From positions 605,119 through 669,118 of the forward strand of contig JASBSB010000006.1 of assembly GCA_030149205.1 (NCBI GenBank): a stretch of 64,000 bases of DNA. Reading direction: 5' to 3'. Position numbers and translations under genes: made by a program. Positions 35,213-44,745 of this stretch are shown one piece after another. Within the stretch, counting starts at the first letter, position 1; each line of letters begins with the position of its first letter. The notes beneath the pieces were generated by a model that made no database searches, was not told where the DNA came from, and worked only from the letters and a program-made list of their open reading frames with translations. This stretch comes from Candidatus Heimdallarchaeota archaeon (GTDB lineage: Archaea > Asgardarchaeota > Heimdallarchaeia > Heimdallarchaeales > Kariarchaeaceae).

Positions 35213-36235
35213 CTACCAATGATTGATTATGAAATCCATACCACTTGATAAAATCCCATTAAAATTGCTTGAGTCATGTAATCCTCTTGCTGAGGCAATT
35301 TTATAGTCAAAATATGAAGTTGCTGTTGATTCATACCAGTAATAATATTTGAACCAACTTATCTTGTCATTGACCTTAACATTATCACTGTAAACTGCGC
35401 TGTGATAAGGAATAAAATCAACAGTGATTCCCATAACAGTGATGTATGAGGCTACTGGATGATAGATCGTGTTCACAGTAGCACCACCCCATCCGATAGA
35501 CCACCTACCTTCACCATTGCTTAGTGCAAAAGCAGCTGTTGTCATTGGGCCAATTACGTTTGCTTTAAACCATGATCCTTTTTCCACACTTTGTAACCAA
35601 CCATAATGTTGATTATAAAGGTCTGAGCCATGATACATTTGCTGTCCTGCGGGTGTAATTGTGAAGAAATCAAATAATAATCCACTTAACCAAGACACAT
35701 AACCAGAAATGTAGACTCCATAATGAGGAGAATCTAAAGTGATAAAAATGTCCACACCCATGTTAGAGTTTTCTTGGACAAACATTGTTCTTGCAACTAT
35801 ACCACCCATGGATGCACCAGCTACTGCCAATCTATAATTTCCTGTGAAATACCCATCTAAATATCTGATGAAATCAGCCAAATTTTGAGCTTGCTGACCT
35901 AACCAAAGGTCTCCGTCGACATAATCAAATATGATGACATCAAACCCCTTACTGGTCATTGTGTTAATTAATGAGCTATACTGTGAAATTGCAGTATCTG
36001 TGGTGAATGAATTATCTGGATCGAAACCTAACAATACAATCACTGGTTTGTCTAATGCACCAGCAATCCTCCATTCAGTAATATATCCTGAATGTCCGTT
36101 TACACTTCTCTTTTCATAATGGAAATTTGTAACTGTGTATCCAAAGACAGAACTCAAATTAGTTCCACCAATTACAAATATCAAAAGGAAAACAGAAATA
36201 GCGAATACTTTTAGAGTATTTTTTCGTGCTTTCAT
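35213..36235 (-). CDS. Secreted lipase-like alpha/beta hydrolase
   Basis: A 340-aa protein with an N-terminal signal peptide (TLKVFAISVFLLIFVIGG). The fold contains VIVLLGFDPDNSF, VIIFDYVDGDLW, the nucleophile elbow VAGASMGGIVAR near residue 145 and TLDSPHYGVY, the pattern of DUF676/PGAP1-like lipases acting on phospholipids or glycerides. A catalytic His is plausible near the C-terminus (GLHDSSNF). It probably works outside the cell. Its 279-bp upstream gap carries TATA-like TTAAAATATAAT. Confidence 0.75.
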   Translation of the reverse strand: MKARKNTLKVFAISVFLLIFVIGGTNLSSVFGYTVTNFHYEKRSVNGHSGYITEWRIAGALDKPVIVLLGFDPDNSFTTDTAISQYSSLINTMTSKGFDVIIFDYVDGDLWLGQQAQNLADFIRYLDGYFTGNYRLAVAGASMGGIVARTMFVQENSNMGVDIFITLDSPHYGVYISGYVSWLSGLLFDFFTITPAGQQMYHGSDLYNQHYGWLQSVEKGSWFKANVIGPMTTAAFALSNGEGRWSIGWGGATVNTIYHPVASYITVMGITVDFIPYHSAVYSDNVKVNDKISWFKYYYWYESTATSYFDYKIASARGLHDSSNFNGILSSGMDFIINHW

Positions 36236-36514
36236 ATATAATCTCGTACCCTATTGGGCAGGTTATTTCTAATATTTTGGTTTAAAAAGTTAACGAAAGA
36301 CACATGCACATTACGATTTTCGATACTCATCAAAGTTGAGAATAGAAACCCTATATTACCAAAAAAATCATTTTAAAATATAATAGAAACTTTTGTGGTT
36401 CGATTTTCTTCAGTCTCAAAATTGTTCTTCATTAATAAAATAGGGATTCTTTGGGGTATTAAATGAGAAAGTGTCACCTCTTACAATACGAATTGAAACT
36501 ATATTTGTTCGAAG

Positions 36515-37786
36515 TTATCCCAAACTAATAGACTCTTCGAACTCTTCAGTAAATTCATCGGTTGGGATCGAATCATCAACTGACCTGAACCTTGTTACAG
36601 TAAAAACGAAAAGAAGTGTTGAAATAATATAGAGTGTAGAGGTAATGAGAAATGATTCTATATAACCGTAGAGATCAATCAAATTGCCACTTACTGGGGA
36701 AAATACGGTCCAACCTACCCACCTGAATGTACTTAACCAAGCACCTCCTGTGGCACGGATCTTTTCCTCAATATATGACAAAAAGGATGCCTGAACAATA
36801 GGTGAACTCATATTGGCAAACATACCTCGAAGAATGTAGAATATGCTTGCTGTAATTAAGTTTGTAGATATCACTAATCCAATCAATGAGAATACAGATA
36901 ACATTGAGGTTACTAAATAGACCTTAGTTGGATTAAATTTTCGGGTTAAGAAAGGTGTTGTCTGTGTTGCTATCCCCATTGCAAGATTTAAAATTAAGAC
37001 TAATACGGAGATTTGTGCAGGTTGAGCACCAAGTGACTTAAGGAAGGGGGGAAGATATGGTAAGGTTGCACCAGCCCCAGCACCAGACATTAAATTCACC
37101 AAGGTAAATAGAATAAACGGGACTACAGCAGCTGAGGTATAAAGAATTTTGACTTGAGCCTTAAAATTAACTTGAGAATCCATATCTTCCTTTGTTTCTT
37201 TTCGAATTTGAACAAAAAACAATACAAAAAATAACAAGCCACCGGTGGTCAGAACTACAAAAACTGGGAAAAAGATAGATGACAGATTTTGTGAAGAGTA
37301 CGATGAAGTGTTATAAAACCAGAAAGCTGAAATCCCTGCACCGATAGCAGGTGGAATCATCCAAGTTGTACTAAAGAGGGCAAACGCTGTGATCCTACTG
37401 TTCCCCTTATTCTGTGCTAAGATTGCTGCACCAGGTCCACTCATTGCTGCTTGTGAGATACCCGCAATTAAATAAAAGTTATAAACACCTTGCTGAGTTT
37501 GATTAAACATAATCATTGGACCTGCTATTAAAGCACTGAGTCCACTGAATCCAACAATCTTCGATAACCCCAGTCGTGTTGCAAACAACGCAAGGGGAAA
37601 AGAAAGTATAGCAACAATCAGAAATCTTGCTGCTAAAATTGACCCAACCTCTTGATAAGACGACCCAAGAAGCTTCAGATATATTGATATTGTAGGATCA
37701 AGAATCCCCATTGCCAGATTTGTGACTGAAGCACCAAAAATAACTACATATGAGAATGGAGTCAACCCTTTGTAGGATTCAAACAT
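36515..37786 (-). CDS. Major facilitator superfamily transporter
   Basis: A 423-aa protein with about 12 membrane helices in two six-helix halves. The family loop between helices 2 and 3 is only partly conserved (LFATRLGLSKIVGFSGL). Helix-rich stretches such as FYLIAGISQAAMSGPGAAIL are typical of drug or sugar efflux MFS. A central charged loop (QIRKETKEDMDSQVNFKAQ) divides the halves. The C-terminus is acidic (TDEFTEEFEESISLG). The substrate cannot be inferred. Solitary gene. Confidence 0.88.
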   Translation of the reverse strand: MFESYKGLTPFSYVVIFGASVTNLAMGILDPTISIYLKLLGSSYQEVGSILAARFLIVAILSFPLALFATRLGLSKIVGFSGLSALIAGPMIMFNQTQQGVYNFYLIAGISQAAMSGPGAAILAQNKGNSRITAFALFSTTWMIPPAIGAGISAFWFYNTSSYSSQNLSSIFFPVFVVLTTGGLLFFVLFFVQIRKETKEDMDSQVNFKAQVKILYTSAAVVPFILFTLVNLMSGAGAGATLPYLPPFLKSLGAQPAQISVLVLILNLAMGIATQTTPFLTRKFNPTKVYLVTSMLSVFSLIGLVISTNLITASIFYILRGMFANMSSPIVQASFLSYIEEKIRATGGAWLSTFRWVGWTVFSPVSGNLIDLYGYIESFLITSTLYIISTLLFVFTVTRFRSVDDSIPTDEFTEEFEESISLG

Positions 37787-37889
37787 TAGTTAGATCAATT
37801 ATTTTGCTTTTTCAACCTTTAGTCATATCCTGATAACAAAAGGAAAATTGATGATTACTGGAAAAACTTCAAAGCCTTGTGAATCAATG

Positions 37890-39272
37890 CTAATTTGCAG
37901 GAACTTCCATTGAGGTCTCTTCAACTGAAACAAAGCTGTCGATATTTTCAGCTGCTTTTTTAGCTGCTGCTATGGCTTCAATAGCGGTTTTAGGACCAGT
38001 TACATCGTCTCCTGCTGCAAAAACACCATATACCGAAGTCATATAGGTCTCCGGATCTACTTCGAAAGTGTGCCACTTACTTAAAACAAAGTTTTGTTCA
38101 CTGAGATAATCAAATTCTGGTTCTTGAGAAATAGCCTCAATCACAGTATCACAGGGGATTATATACTCTGAACCTTGAATTGGGATGGGACGTCTTCTAC
38201 CACTTTCGTCTGGTTCACCAAGCTCCATTTTAATTACTTCAATCCCTGTTACTTTACCATCCATCCCAATAATTTTGGTTGGATTTCGTAAATATTCGAT
38301 CTTTATACCTTCTTCCTCGGTTGCTTCTATTTCCTCCTTAGCAGCTGGCATCTCTGCTTTTGTTCTACGATAAATTATTTCTGAAGTAGAACCTAACCTT
38401 AGTGAAACTCTTACTGCATCAATTGCCACATCACCACCACCAATAACAACGACGTGTTTCCCTATTGAGGTAATTTCTCTAAGTGCCACATTTCTAAGAA
38501 AATCTATAGCATGAACTACACCCTCTAGGTCTTCACCGGGTATATTCATATATTTTGGTTTGTGAGCTCCATGACCAATAAAAATCGCATCATATCCTAA
38601 TGAAAATAAATCATCAATTTTTATGTCAACACCAAAGTTAACTCCCGTTTTAAAAATTACTCCAATAGACTCAAGCTTCCTAATCTCTGATTCCAACAAA
38701 GAATTCTTTAGCCGGTATTCTGGGATACCCACAGCCAACATTCCTCCCAACAATTGAAATTTTTCGAAAACAGTTATTGAGTGACCTCTTAAGGCCAAAT
38801 CATGAGCTACGGTTAAGCCTGCCGGACCAGCTCCTATAACTGCAATCTTCTTCCCTGATGGAGTGGTAGGGTTCAATGTTTTTTCATTGTGATCTGCTAA
38901 AAATCGTTTTATTGTAACAATCTGAATTGGTTCCCCTTTTTTCCCAACCACACAAGCATCCTGACAAAACGCAGGACAGATTCTATTGAATGAGGAAGGA
39001 AAGCAATAAAAATCATTTACAATCTTCGCAGCACCCTCTGGATTCCTTTCCTTTAAGTTCACCATCATATCTCGGATGTCAAAATGAGCTGGACAGGCAT
39101 CCTCACATTTTGGTTTTCCACAAGTCAAGCACCTATCAGCTTCAGAATACACCTCTTCTTCAGTTAAATAACCTAAGTTAACCTCATCAAAGTTTGACAC
39201 CCTCTGTTCAACAGGCAAAAAATGTTTTGGCACTGCCTCTCTTCTTCTTTTTTTCTTTTCAGTAGTTGACAT
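37890..39272 (-). CDS. GltD-like NADPH-dependent flavoprotein oxidoreductase
   Basis: A 460-aa protein with an N-terminal iron-sulfur region (CLTCGKPKCEDACP, ICPAFCQDACV), an FAD site GAGPAGLTVAHDLALRGHS and an NAD(P) site VIGGGDVAIDAVRVSLRLG, with the terminal FAD motif VFAAGDDVTGPKTAIEAIA. This is the layout of glutamate synthase small subunit, NfnL and sulfide dehydrogenase relatives. No large subunit is adjacent. I chose ATG 39272 (MSTTEKKKRRREAV), which has a GGTGAG site 5 nt ahead, instead of the ORF opening at 39332. Confidence 0.85.
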   Translation of the reverse strand: MSTTEKKKRRREAVPKHFLPVEQRVSNFDEVNLGYLTEEEVYSEADRCLTCGKPKCEDACPAHFDIRDMMVNLKERNPEGAAKIVNDFYCFPSSFNRICPAFCQDACVVGKKGEPIQIVTIKRFLADHNEKTLNPTTPSGKKIAVIGAGPAGLTVAHDLALRGHSITVFEKFQLLGGMLAVGIPEYRLKNSLLESEIRKLESIGVIFKTGVNFGVDIKIDDLFSLGYDAIFIGHGAHKPKYMNIPGEDLEGVVHAIDFLRNVALREITSIGKHVVVIGGGDVAIDAVRVSLRLGSTSEIIYRRTKAEMPAAKEEIEATEEEGIKIEYLRNPTKIIGMDGKVTGIEVIKMELGEPDESGRRRPIPIQGSEYIIPCDTVIEAISQEPEFDYLSEQNFVLSKWHTFEVDPETYMTSVYGVFAAGDDVTGPKTAIEAIAAAKKAAENIDSFVSVEETSMEVPAN

Positions 39273-39332
39273 AAATCTCACCCAATGGTGTTTTAATTTA
39301 CTAAATATAGTATATAACCACAAAGGTGCCAT

Positions 39333-39665
39333 TCGAAACTTGAAGTATCAATAAACTTGATGTTAGTAATTTTTTCTATTTTCGTACTAGATTATATTTT
39401 GGGAATTATTTTTTTAATATGTTCAAATTTCGAACGTATTTCTCAATAAAGACTGTAAAAATGTGAAAATAATGCGATATAATATATCATTTATGCAAAA
39501 ACACAAGATATAATACGATTACTGAAAAAATTATTACGAAAAAATATAAATTTCAATAGAAGTTCGGGTAATTTCATATTATTTATTTCGAATATAAATG
39601 AATTATTGCATGGTTTTCCTATAAAACCCAATTGAAACCAAATTAAATTTCCAAGAATTTAGTTT
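39333..39665. other. AT-rich gap, no gene
   Basis: 333 bp between two same-strand genes. It contains one imperfect palindrome, GTTCAAATTTCGAAC (near 39421-39435), of unknown meaning, and otherwise long A/T runs. No ORF or RNA gene is seen. Confidence 0.4.
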
Positions 39666-40082
39666 TCATAAACCGTGAATATAGAGTGGTTTGATCATAA
39701 AGATTATGCGTTTTTCTCCCTCTGGAAGTGGATAAACCTCTCGATTCATATACCTTTTTGCTAATTTATCAATGTGAGGAACTGAAATCTCTTGATCATT
39801 TATCTGATCCACTACTTCCCCTTGCACTGATACATACTCATAAGGATCATTTGGGTTCAAAATAGCTAATGCGACTCTGTTATTCTTCAATACATTGTTG
39901 AATTTCTTTCTCCCAGGAGCAGTATTGAAAGAGAACATGCCAGTCTCTTTATCAAAATCGAACCAAATTGGGGTAAGTTGTGGAAATCCATTTTCATTAA
40001 CTGTTGCTAACATAGCCACGTAGGGTTGAGAGAGAAATTCAAAATATTTTGGGGGGATATTTGTTGGGTTTTTTAATCTCAT
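39666..40082 (-). CDS. PPOX-class, probably F420-dependent oxidoreductase
   Basis: A 138-aa split-barrel flavin/deazaflavin protein. YVAMLATVNENGFPQLTPIWFDFDKETG and FNTAPGRKKFNNVLKNNRVALAI are the signature blocks of the PPOX class F420-dependent family (Rv1155-like), and VSVQGEVVD is the next conserved strand. Such enzymes reduce small molecules with F420H2 or bind FMN or heme. The product is soluble. Divergent from the Nip7-like gene at 40191. Confidence 0.85.
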   Translation of the reverse strand: MRLKNPTNIPPKYFEFLSQPYVAMLATVNENGFPQLTPIWFDFDKETGMFSFNTAPGRKKFNNVLKNNRVALAILNPNDPYEYVSVQGEVVDQINDQEISVPHIDKLAKRYMNREVYPLPEGEKRIIFMIKPLYIHGL

Positions 40083-40190
40083 TAATTACCAATTTGTCAA
40101 TCTATGATAAATCTATGCTTTTTTCTATTTGACCTTTGATTTTAAGCATCAGAAAAGCAGCTTTTTAAGTCACAAAATCAGTATAAGTTT

Positions 40191-40655
40191 ATGATTACCC
40201 ATATTACAAAAGATGAAGTTGAAGCTATCATCATGAGTGAATATGGTATTTACTTAAGCCTAAATCCCAAAGGTTACTTCTTTTTGTTTCAAAAAAGAGA
40301 AAGAAACGAAATTTATTGGTGCGATAATCCCATAATGTTGGATCAGTCCCTCTCAATTTCTAAAATAACATCAGTAGGGTTGATGCTTTGTTATTATTCA
40401 GAGAAAGAAAAAGGGTTCATCCCCCAAATTATTGAAGTTCTTCATCCAGAATATCCAATGATACCTATCACATCCTTAAAAGTGGCAACTGAAGTAACAA
40501 ATCATAAAGAAATTAGCATGAGTGTACTTGAGATCTTTGAGAACAAACAGGTAATCCTAACTTACAAAGACCGACCAATTGGGTTTGGCATGTGTCAACA
40601 ATCTAAGTTCAAACCGGTTATAGATGTTGGATGGTACCTCAGAGAGGGTGACTAA
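40191..40655 (+). CDS. Nip7-like ribosome-biogenesis protein with PUA domain
   Basis: A 154-aa protein. The C-terminus (VILTYKDRPIGFGMCQQSKF then VIDVGWYLREGD) aligns with my recollection of human NIP7, which ends [20 protein letters not shown] then QADIGEYVRHE. The N-terminal half (EIYWCDNPIMLDQSLSISKI, then GLMLCYYSEKEKGFIPQIIE) matches the NIP7 pre-PUA block in order and spacing. It is about 25 residues shorter than human NIP7. In eukaryotes NIP7 binds pre-60S RNA and exosome factors. The last bases overlap the convergent zinc-finger-like gene by 4 bp. The assignment is from memory, not search. Confidence 0.6.
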   Translation: MITHITKDEVEAIIMSEYGIYLSLNPKGYFFLFQKRERNEIYWCDNPIMLDQSLSISKITSVGLMLCYYSEKEKGFIPQIIEVLHPEYPMIPITSLKVATEVTNHKEISMSVLEIFENKQVILTYKDRPIGFGMCQQSKFKPVIDVGWYLREGD

Positions 40656-41377
40656 TTAAGGGTCTTAACCCACTCTTTGAAGTAGTTATCAAACAGGATA
40701 AGGGAAAGGTCTCTATTTGACCTAAAATCATCTAACTTTTTTACTGAGTATTTAGTTATCATCTTACTGAGATTTTGTTGGAGATTTGATTTTACCAAAT
40801 ATTGAAGGTTATATAATACTGCCAAACCCTCTTTATTGATATTAAATTCTTTAGGCAGTTCTTCATCAGTTACCTCAAAGTAGAAAAAGTTGTTCTTTTT
40901 TCTCAGGCTCTTGGCAATTCCTGTCCATGCTCCACAATAAAATTGTAATTCATTAATTTGAAAGGAAAGGTACTGATCTTGTGATTCAACAGTAATTTCA
41001 CCAAGATTGTTTACAATTGCCAGTCGTAATACTCCTTTCAGGTAGCTGCGAATTAAGTTGTTTTTCGTTAAAATAAATACTGTTACTTCCTTACCAATTA
41101 CAGGCTGAATATTTGCCAAAGTGGTTGAATAATATGATTCAGTTTCCTCACTTATAAGATCAAAATAATCAACCCTCCGGGCTGCCCCCTTTCCATCAAT
41201 CTTTACAACCAGACTATGATCTTTATGTAGAAGGGAAAATGAATGCAACCCTGATCCCTGATCTATTGAATACTTCACATCGGGGTCAGAGTAATCAACA
41301 GATATCTGTTCTGTCTTCTTACATCTTTCACAGTAGACTTGGATGCTTACGATGGACGTAGAAATTTCACCCACCAT
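40652..41377 (-). CDS. Unknown protein (241 aa) with one N-terminal CxxC
   Basis: Not recognised. The N-terminus has one CERC knuckle at about residues 15-18 in a beta-rich segment (VSIQVYCERCKKTEQISVDY), but the second cysteine pair of a zinc ribbon is missing. The middle is mixed alpha/beta and the C-terminus helical. Cytosolic. Convergent overlap of 4 bp with the Nip7-like gene. Confidence 0.6.
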   Translation of the reverse strand: MVGEISTSIVSIQVYCERCKKTEQISVDYSDPDVKYSIDQGSGLHSFSLLHKDHSLVVKIDGKGAARRVDYFDLISEETESYYSTTLANIQPVIGKEVTVFILTKNNLIRSYLKGVLRLAIVNNLGEITVESQDQYLSFQINELQFYCGAWTGIAKSLRKKNNFFYFEVTDEELPKEFNINKEGLAVLYNLQYLVKSNLQQNLSKMITKYSVKKLDDFRSNRDLSLILFDNYFKEWVKTLN

Positions 41378-41560
41378 TAAAGGTGTTTTTGTACTTATTA
41401 AATTATTTAGTATTATTTTACTTAATTCAGAAGATAAACTTGTAAGATTAGTGTATAATTCTATATTTTAAATCACAGTTTTCTTTTCTCACGAAAATAG
41501 CTTTGAAAATTTGAGGCAGCACTATTATACACGGTTAATCGAATTTATCTTAGATCATCA

Positions 41561-43315
41561 ATGTTATTAGGAACAACATTTGGATTGTTGTTTGCAATAA
41601 TAACTGGCATCACTTTTGTCGTGTCAGCCTATACAAATTGGTCGCTAACGGTTGGAGCCGTGGTTATAAGTCCAGCAATAATAGGTCTTGTATTAGCAGC
41701 TCTTTTTTTAACCATCCAATTCTTGGTTTCACCATGGATAATGGATCTTCAGTTGTCTTGGCTCTATAAAATTCATTGGGGTAACTTAGAAGTTCTACCT
41801 CCTGAAATGGCTGAAGCACTCCAGGGTGCAATGAATAAACATGGTTTTACCCTGGCAAAGATTGGAATAATTGAGGATGAGACCCCTAATGCTTTTACCT
41901 ATGGAAGATTTACAAAAAACGCAAGAATGGTTTTTACAAGAGGAATAATCACTCTTTTAGACCCTGAAGAGCGTGTTGCAGTTCTTGAACATGAGGTAGG
42001 CCATATAGTCAACAAAGATTTCATCTTTATGACATTGGCCCAAGCAATTCCACTCTTGTTGTATATGACTTATATTACCTCAAGGGAGGCAGGAGCACAG
42101 ATGGCAAGAACATCGGATAATAACACCGCAAAGGGAATTGGTGCTGCATTTATAGGTGTCGCTGTGTTAAGTTTTATTTTTTACTGGTTGTCTGAATATT
42201 TTGTTTACCTCTTATCTCGAACAAGAGAATACCTTGCAGATCATTTCAGTGTTTTTAACACGAACAATCCGAATGCACTCTCCTCTGCTCTCGTGAAAGT
42301 TGCATATGGATTGGTTCTTGCTGATGCAAATATCAAAAGAAGATTGAATGAAACTAAAGGTGATTCAAAGGAAAATAAAAAAGAAATCACACAGATGAAA
42401 CGTAAACAAAACTTTTGGAAGGGAATGAAGGCCATGGGATTGGCTGATTCTAATACTGCAAGTAGCCTCGTAATGCAGGCATATGCTCGTTCACCAGAAG
42501 TTTCAGCCGATGCTGTTGCTGCTGCAGCTACCTGGGATTTAAGTACACCTTGGGCAAAGGTTGTGGAATTAACTAGCACACATCCATTGACCGGAAAGAG
42601 GCTTGTAAATATTGATTCACTTGCAATTGAGCTTAATCTCCCTCAAAAATATCCTGCCTTAGGGTCTGTAAAACCAGAAGAATCTTTGTGGGATGATTTT
42701 CTAATTGATATCTTTGTAATGTTTGCATCCTCGATTCTCTCATTAATTTTACTAGCAGGGATAGGAGCATTATCAACATTCTTCACCATTGGAAACCCAT
42801 TCATTGGAGCAGGCGTGGGTGTGATTATTTTTACATTCCTGTACTATTGGAAGACGAACCTAACCTACCCTAACCTGAAAAATTGGGATAACCCTTCTGT
42901 CTCCAAGAACACTGTCTTTGAGGCTGTTAGTTCAGTAGAAAGAGATGGATACATAAAAGCGTCACCAGTGAGATCTAAACCAATTGTCCTTGAAGGAGTA
43001 ATTATTGGAAAAGGAAATCCTGGGTATATGTTTTCTGAGGATTTTGTTATCCGTGATGAATCTGGCATTATGAAACTTGACATACGATCGATTTTAGGAG
43101 GACTTGGTAATTTTATCAGCTCATTCAAAGTTGGATCATACATCGAGCAGAAAGCCAGAGTAGTAGGATGGTACCAGAGATCCATGATGCCTTATGTTAT
43201 AGTCAACAAAGTCTACCTAGAGGATGGAAGAGTTGTTAAAATAAGACAAAGAGGATTACATCAATTCTATGTAGGATTATTACTCGCAATTGGCTTAGTT
43301 TTATTAGTATTATAA
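41561..43315 (+). CDS. htpX: HtpX-like M48 membrane zinc protease with C-terminal beta domain
   Basis: A 584-aa membrane metallopeptidase of quality control. Two N-terminal membrane helices, then a domain starting LYKIHWGNLEVLPPEMAEAL and the zinc motif VLEHEVGHIVNKD (HEVGH near residue 144). A second helix pair follows, then SRTREYLADHFSV with the third zinc-binding Glu, and TSTHPLTGKRL. This is the HtpX/Ste24-like layout. After two more helices near residues 385-430, about 150 residues form a beta-rich domain (VLEGVIIGKGNPGYMFSEDF, FVIRDESGIMKLDIR) of OB-fold type. Solitary gene. Confidence 0.9.
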   Translation: MLLGTTFGLLFAIITGITFVVSAYTNWSLTVGAVVISPAIIGLVLAALFLTIQFLVSPWIMDLQLSWLYKIHWGNLEVLPPEMAEALQGAMNKHGFTLAKIGIIEDETPNAFTYGRFTKNARMVFTRGIITLLDPEERVAVLEHEVGHIVNKDFIFMTLAQAIPLLLYMTYITSREAGAQMARTSDNNTAKGIGAAFIGVAVLSFIFYWLSEYFVYLLSRTREYLADHFSVFNTNNPNALSSALVKVAYGLVLADANIKRRLNETKGDSKENKKEITQMKRKQNFWKGMKAMGLADSNTASSLVMQAYARSPEVSADAVAAAATWDLSTPWAKVVELTSTHPLTGKRLVNIDSLAIELNLPQKYPALGSVKPEESLWDDFLIDIFVMFASSILSLILLAGIGALSTFFTIGNPFIGAGVGVIIFTFLYYWKTNLTYPNLKNWDNPSVSKNTVFEAVSSVERDGYIKASPVRSKPIVLEGVIIGKGNPGYMFSEDFVIRDESGIMKLDIRSILGGLGNFISSFKVGSYIEQKARVVGWYQRSMMPYVIVNKVYLEDGRVVKIRQRGLHQFYVGLLLAIGLVLLVL

Positions 43316-43389
43316 ATTTGTTTACAATAAAATTATTCAAAAAAAAATGGTTCAATTATTAAGGAAAAAGGGAAAAAACATCATTCGGA

Positions 43390-43959
43390 TTAGTTTTTAA
43401 CTAATCTTCCCTGTAAATAGAAATCGACATAAGAACCAATTTCAATAGAGGGAAGTGTTTCATCTGGAATAATATTTTTTAGTATAACAGAATACAGTAT
43501 TGAACCAAGGAGAGATAAAATTGTTCGAAATGGTAACTCTTTCTTTAAAACACCAGTATTTTGGTACTTCGATATTATCTTTGAAAAGTGAGTGAAATAT
43601 GTTAGTGGTTCCTGTAATAATTCTTTTAAATTTGGATTATGAGAGATTTCTAAAAAAATATGAAAGAAAAAATATCCAAATTTAATAGCAGATTTCTGAT
43701 AAACCAAAACTATGTTTGTCAGATCCTTCTTGACATCTCCAGAGTAATCTGGTAATTTACTAAAATGAGAATTTTTCACTGCATAAGAAATTGATTGTTT
43801 GACTAATTGGGTCTTGCTCCCAAATCTGCGAAACAGAGTGACTTCACTGATATTTGCAGATTTTGCAATTTTTTTAGTGGTTGCACCCTGATACCCACTT
43901 AATCCTATCAATTTGATAACAGAGTTAAAAACTGCTTCATCCTTAACTATTTTTGGCAC
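43390..43959 (-). CDS. TetR/AcrR-family transcriptional repressor
   Basis: A 189-aa regulator. The N-terminal helix-turn-helix ATTKKIAKSANISEVTLFRR spans about residues 25-44. The rest is the helical ligand-binding domain with hydrophobic, variable helices. It is divergent from the GAP-family/Rph-like pair, and the 114-bp gap holds a perfect 9-bp inverted repeat that overlaps the likely transcription start of that pair. It should therefore repress the operon until an inducer binds; the ligand is unknown. Confidence 0.88.
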   Translation of the reverse strand: MPKIVKDEAVFNSVIKLIGLSGYQGATTKKIAKSANISEVTLFRRFGSKTQLVKQSISYAVKNSHFSKLPDYSGDVKKDLTNIVLVYQKSAIKFGYFFFHIFLEISHNPNLKELLQEPLTYFTHFSKIISKYQNTGVLKKELPFRTILSLLGSILYSVILKNIIPDETLPSIEIGSYVDFYLQGRLVKN

Positions 43960-44038
43960 TACCTAAACAATTGAGCGATCATTGATATAGGTTTTTGTTA
44001 ATGCAAGTACATGCTAACAAAAGATTTTTATTTAGTTA

Positions 44039-44058
44039 ATGTAAGTAAGTACTTACAT
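44039..44058 (+). promoter_or_regulatory. Palindromic operator, probable TetR site
   Basis: ATGTAAGTAAGTACTTACAT: arms ATGTAAGTA and TACTTACAT are perfect 9-bp inverted repeats with a 2-bp spacer. It lies 16 bp upstream of the TTG start at 44074, next to a TTTTTATTTA-type TATA element at about 44025, and between the divergent repressor and its operon. Confidence 0.75.
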
Positions 44059-44073
44059 AAAGGAGGATATTAA

Positions 44074-44745
44074 TTGGTAAATAGTCTAATTTTGCAATCC
44101 ATCGGATTAGCATTCACAGGGTTGGTTTCATTGGGGTCAATAACAATTGTTCTTCTGCTCATACTCTCTAAGGATGGTTTTTACAAGGGTCTCGGGTACA
44201 CCTTGGGTTATTTTTTAGGATATGTGTTAATTGGAAACATTTTGATCGTTTTAAGTCTGTTTCTTCCTGTAAATTTTACTAATCAAGTAAATTCGACTAT
44301 ACCCATATTCTTGTTGGCTCTAGGAACACTTCTTCTATTCTTAGGATTAAGAAATTTGAGAAGAGGGCCAAAGACATCTAAAGAGAACAAAGGATTTCTT
44401 TCTTCCTTAGATGGATTTAATTCTAGAAAGTCTTTCATGTTAGGAGCTGCAATCACTGTGATCAATGTTAAAAACCTTGCACTTTATATGACAGCAATGT
44501 CTGGGATAATCCTAGTTCAGGTTGATATACTTGACAAAATTTTACTAACATTCCTCATTTCAATCATCTTTTGTATTGGTGTGTTTTTTCCAGTATTGAT
44601 CTATCTAATGTTTCCAGAAAGTTCTGAAGTTAAACTTACTAGCTTTAAGGCATATTTAGATACACATAGTCACAAACTATCTATTTACCTTCCAATCTTC
44701 TTCTCTTTCTTGCTTATATTTAAAGGAGTTACAGATCTACTATGA
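44074..44745 (+). CDS. GAP-family (LysE-like) integral membrane protein
   Basis: A 223-aa protein with about six membrane helices. The block LGAAITVINVKNLALYMTAMSGI resembles the conserved N-P-K-N-L element of the GAP/Sap family of LysE-like exporters. It starts with TTG at 44074, preceded by an AGGAGG ribosome binding site, rather than an ATG. Its stop overlaps the next gene's ATG (ATGA at 44742-44745), so the two are translationally coupled. A small-molecule or lipid exporter is inferred. Confidence 0.7.
   Translation: MVNSLILQSIGLAFTGLVSLGSITIVLLLILSKDGFYKGLGYTLGYFLGYVLIGNILIVLSLFLPVNFTNQVNSTIPIFLLALGTLLLFLGLRNLRRGPKTSKENKGFLSSLDGFNSRKSFMLGAAITVINVKNLALYMTAMSGIILVQVDILDKILLTFLISIIFCIGVFFPVLIYLMFPESSEVKLTSFKAYLDTHSHKLSIYLPIFFSFLLIFKGVTDLL

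Noticed and set aside
39421..39435. GTTCAAATTTCGAAC palindrome as an operator
   Set aside because: Imperfect and in very AT-rich sequence with no adjacent regulator; kept only as a note.
42241..42579. 112-codon frame antisense to htpX
   Set aside because: Shadow frame within a conserved protease gene.
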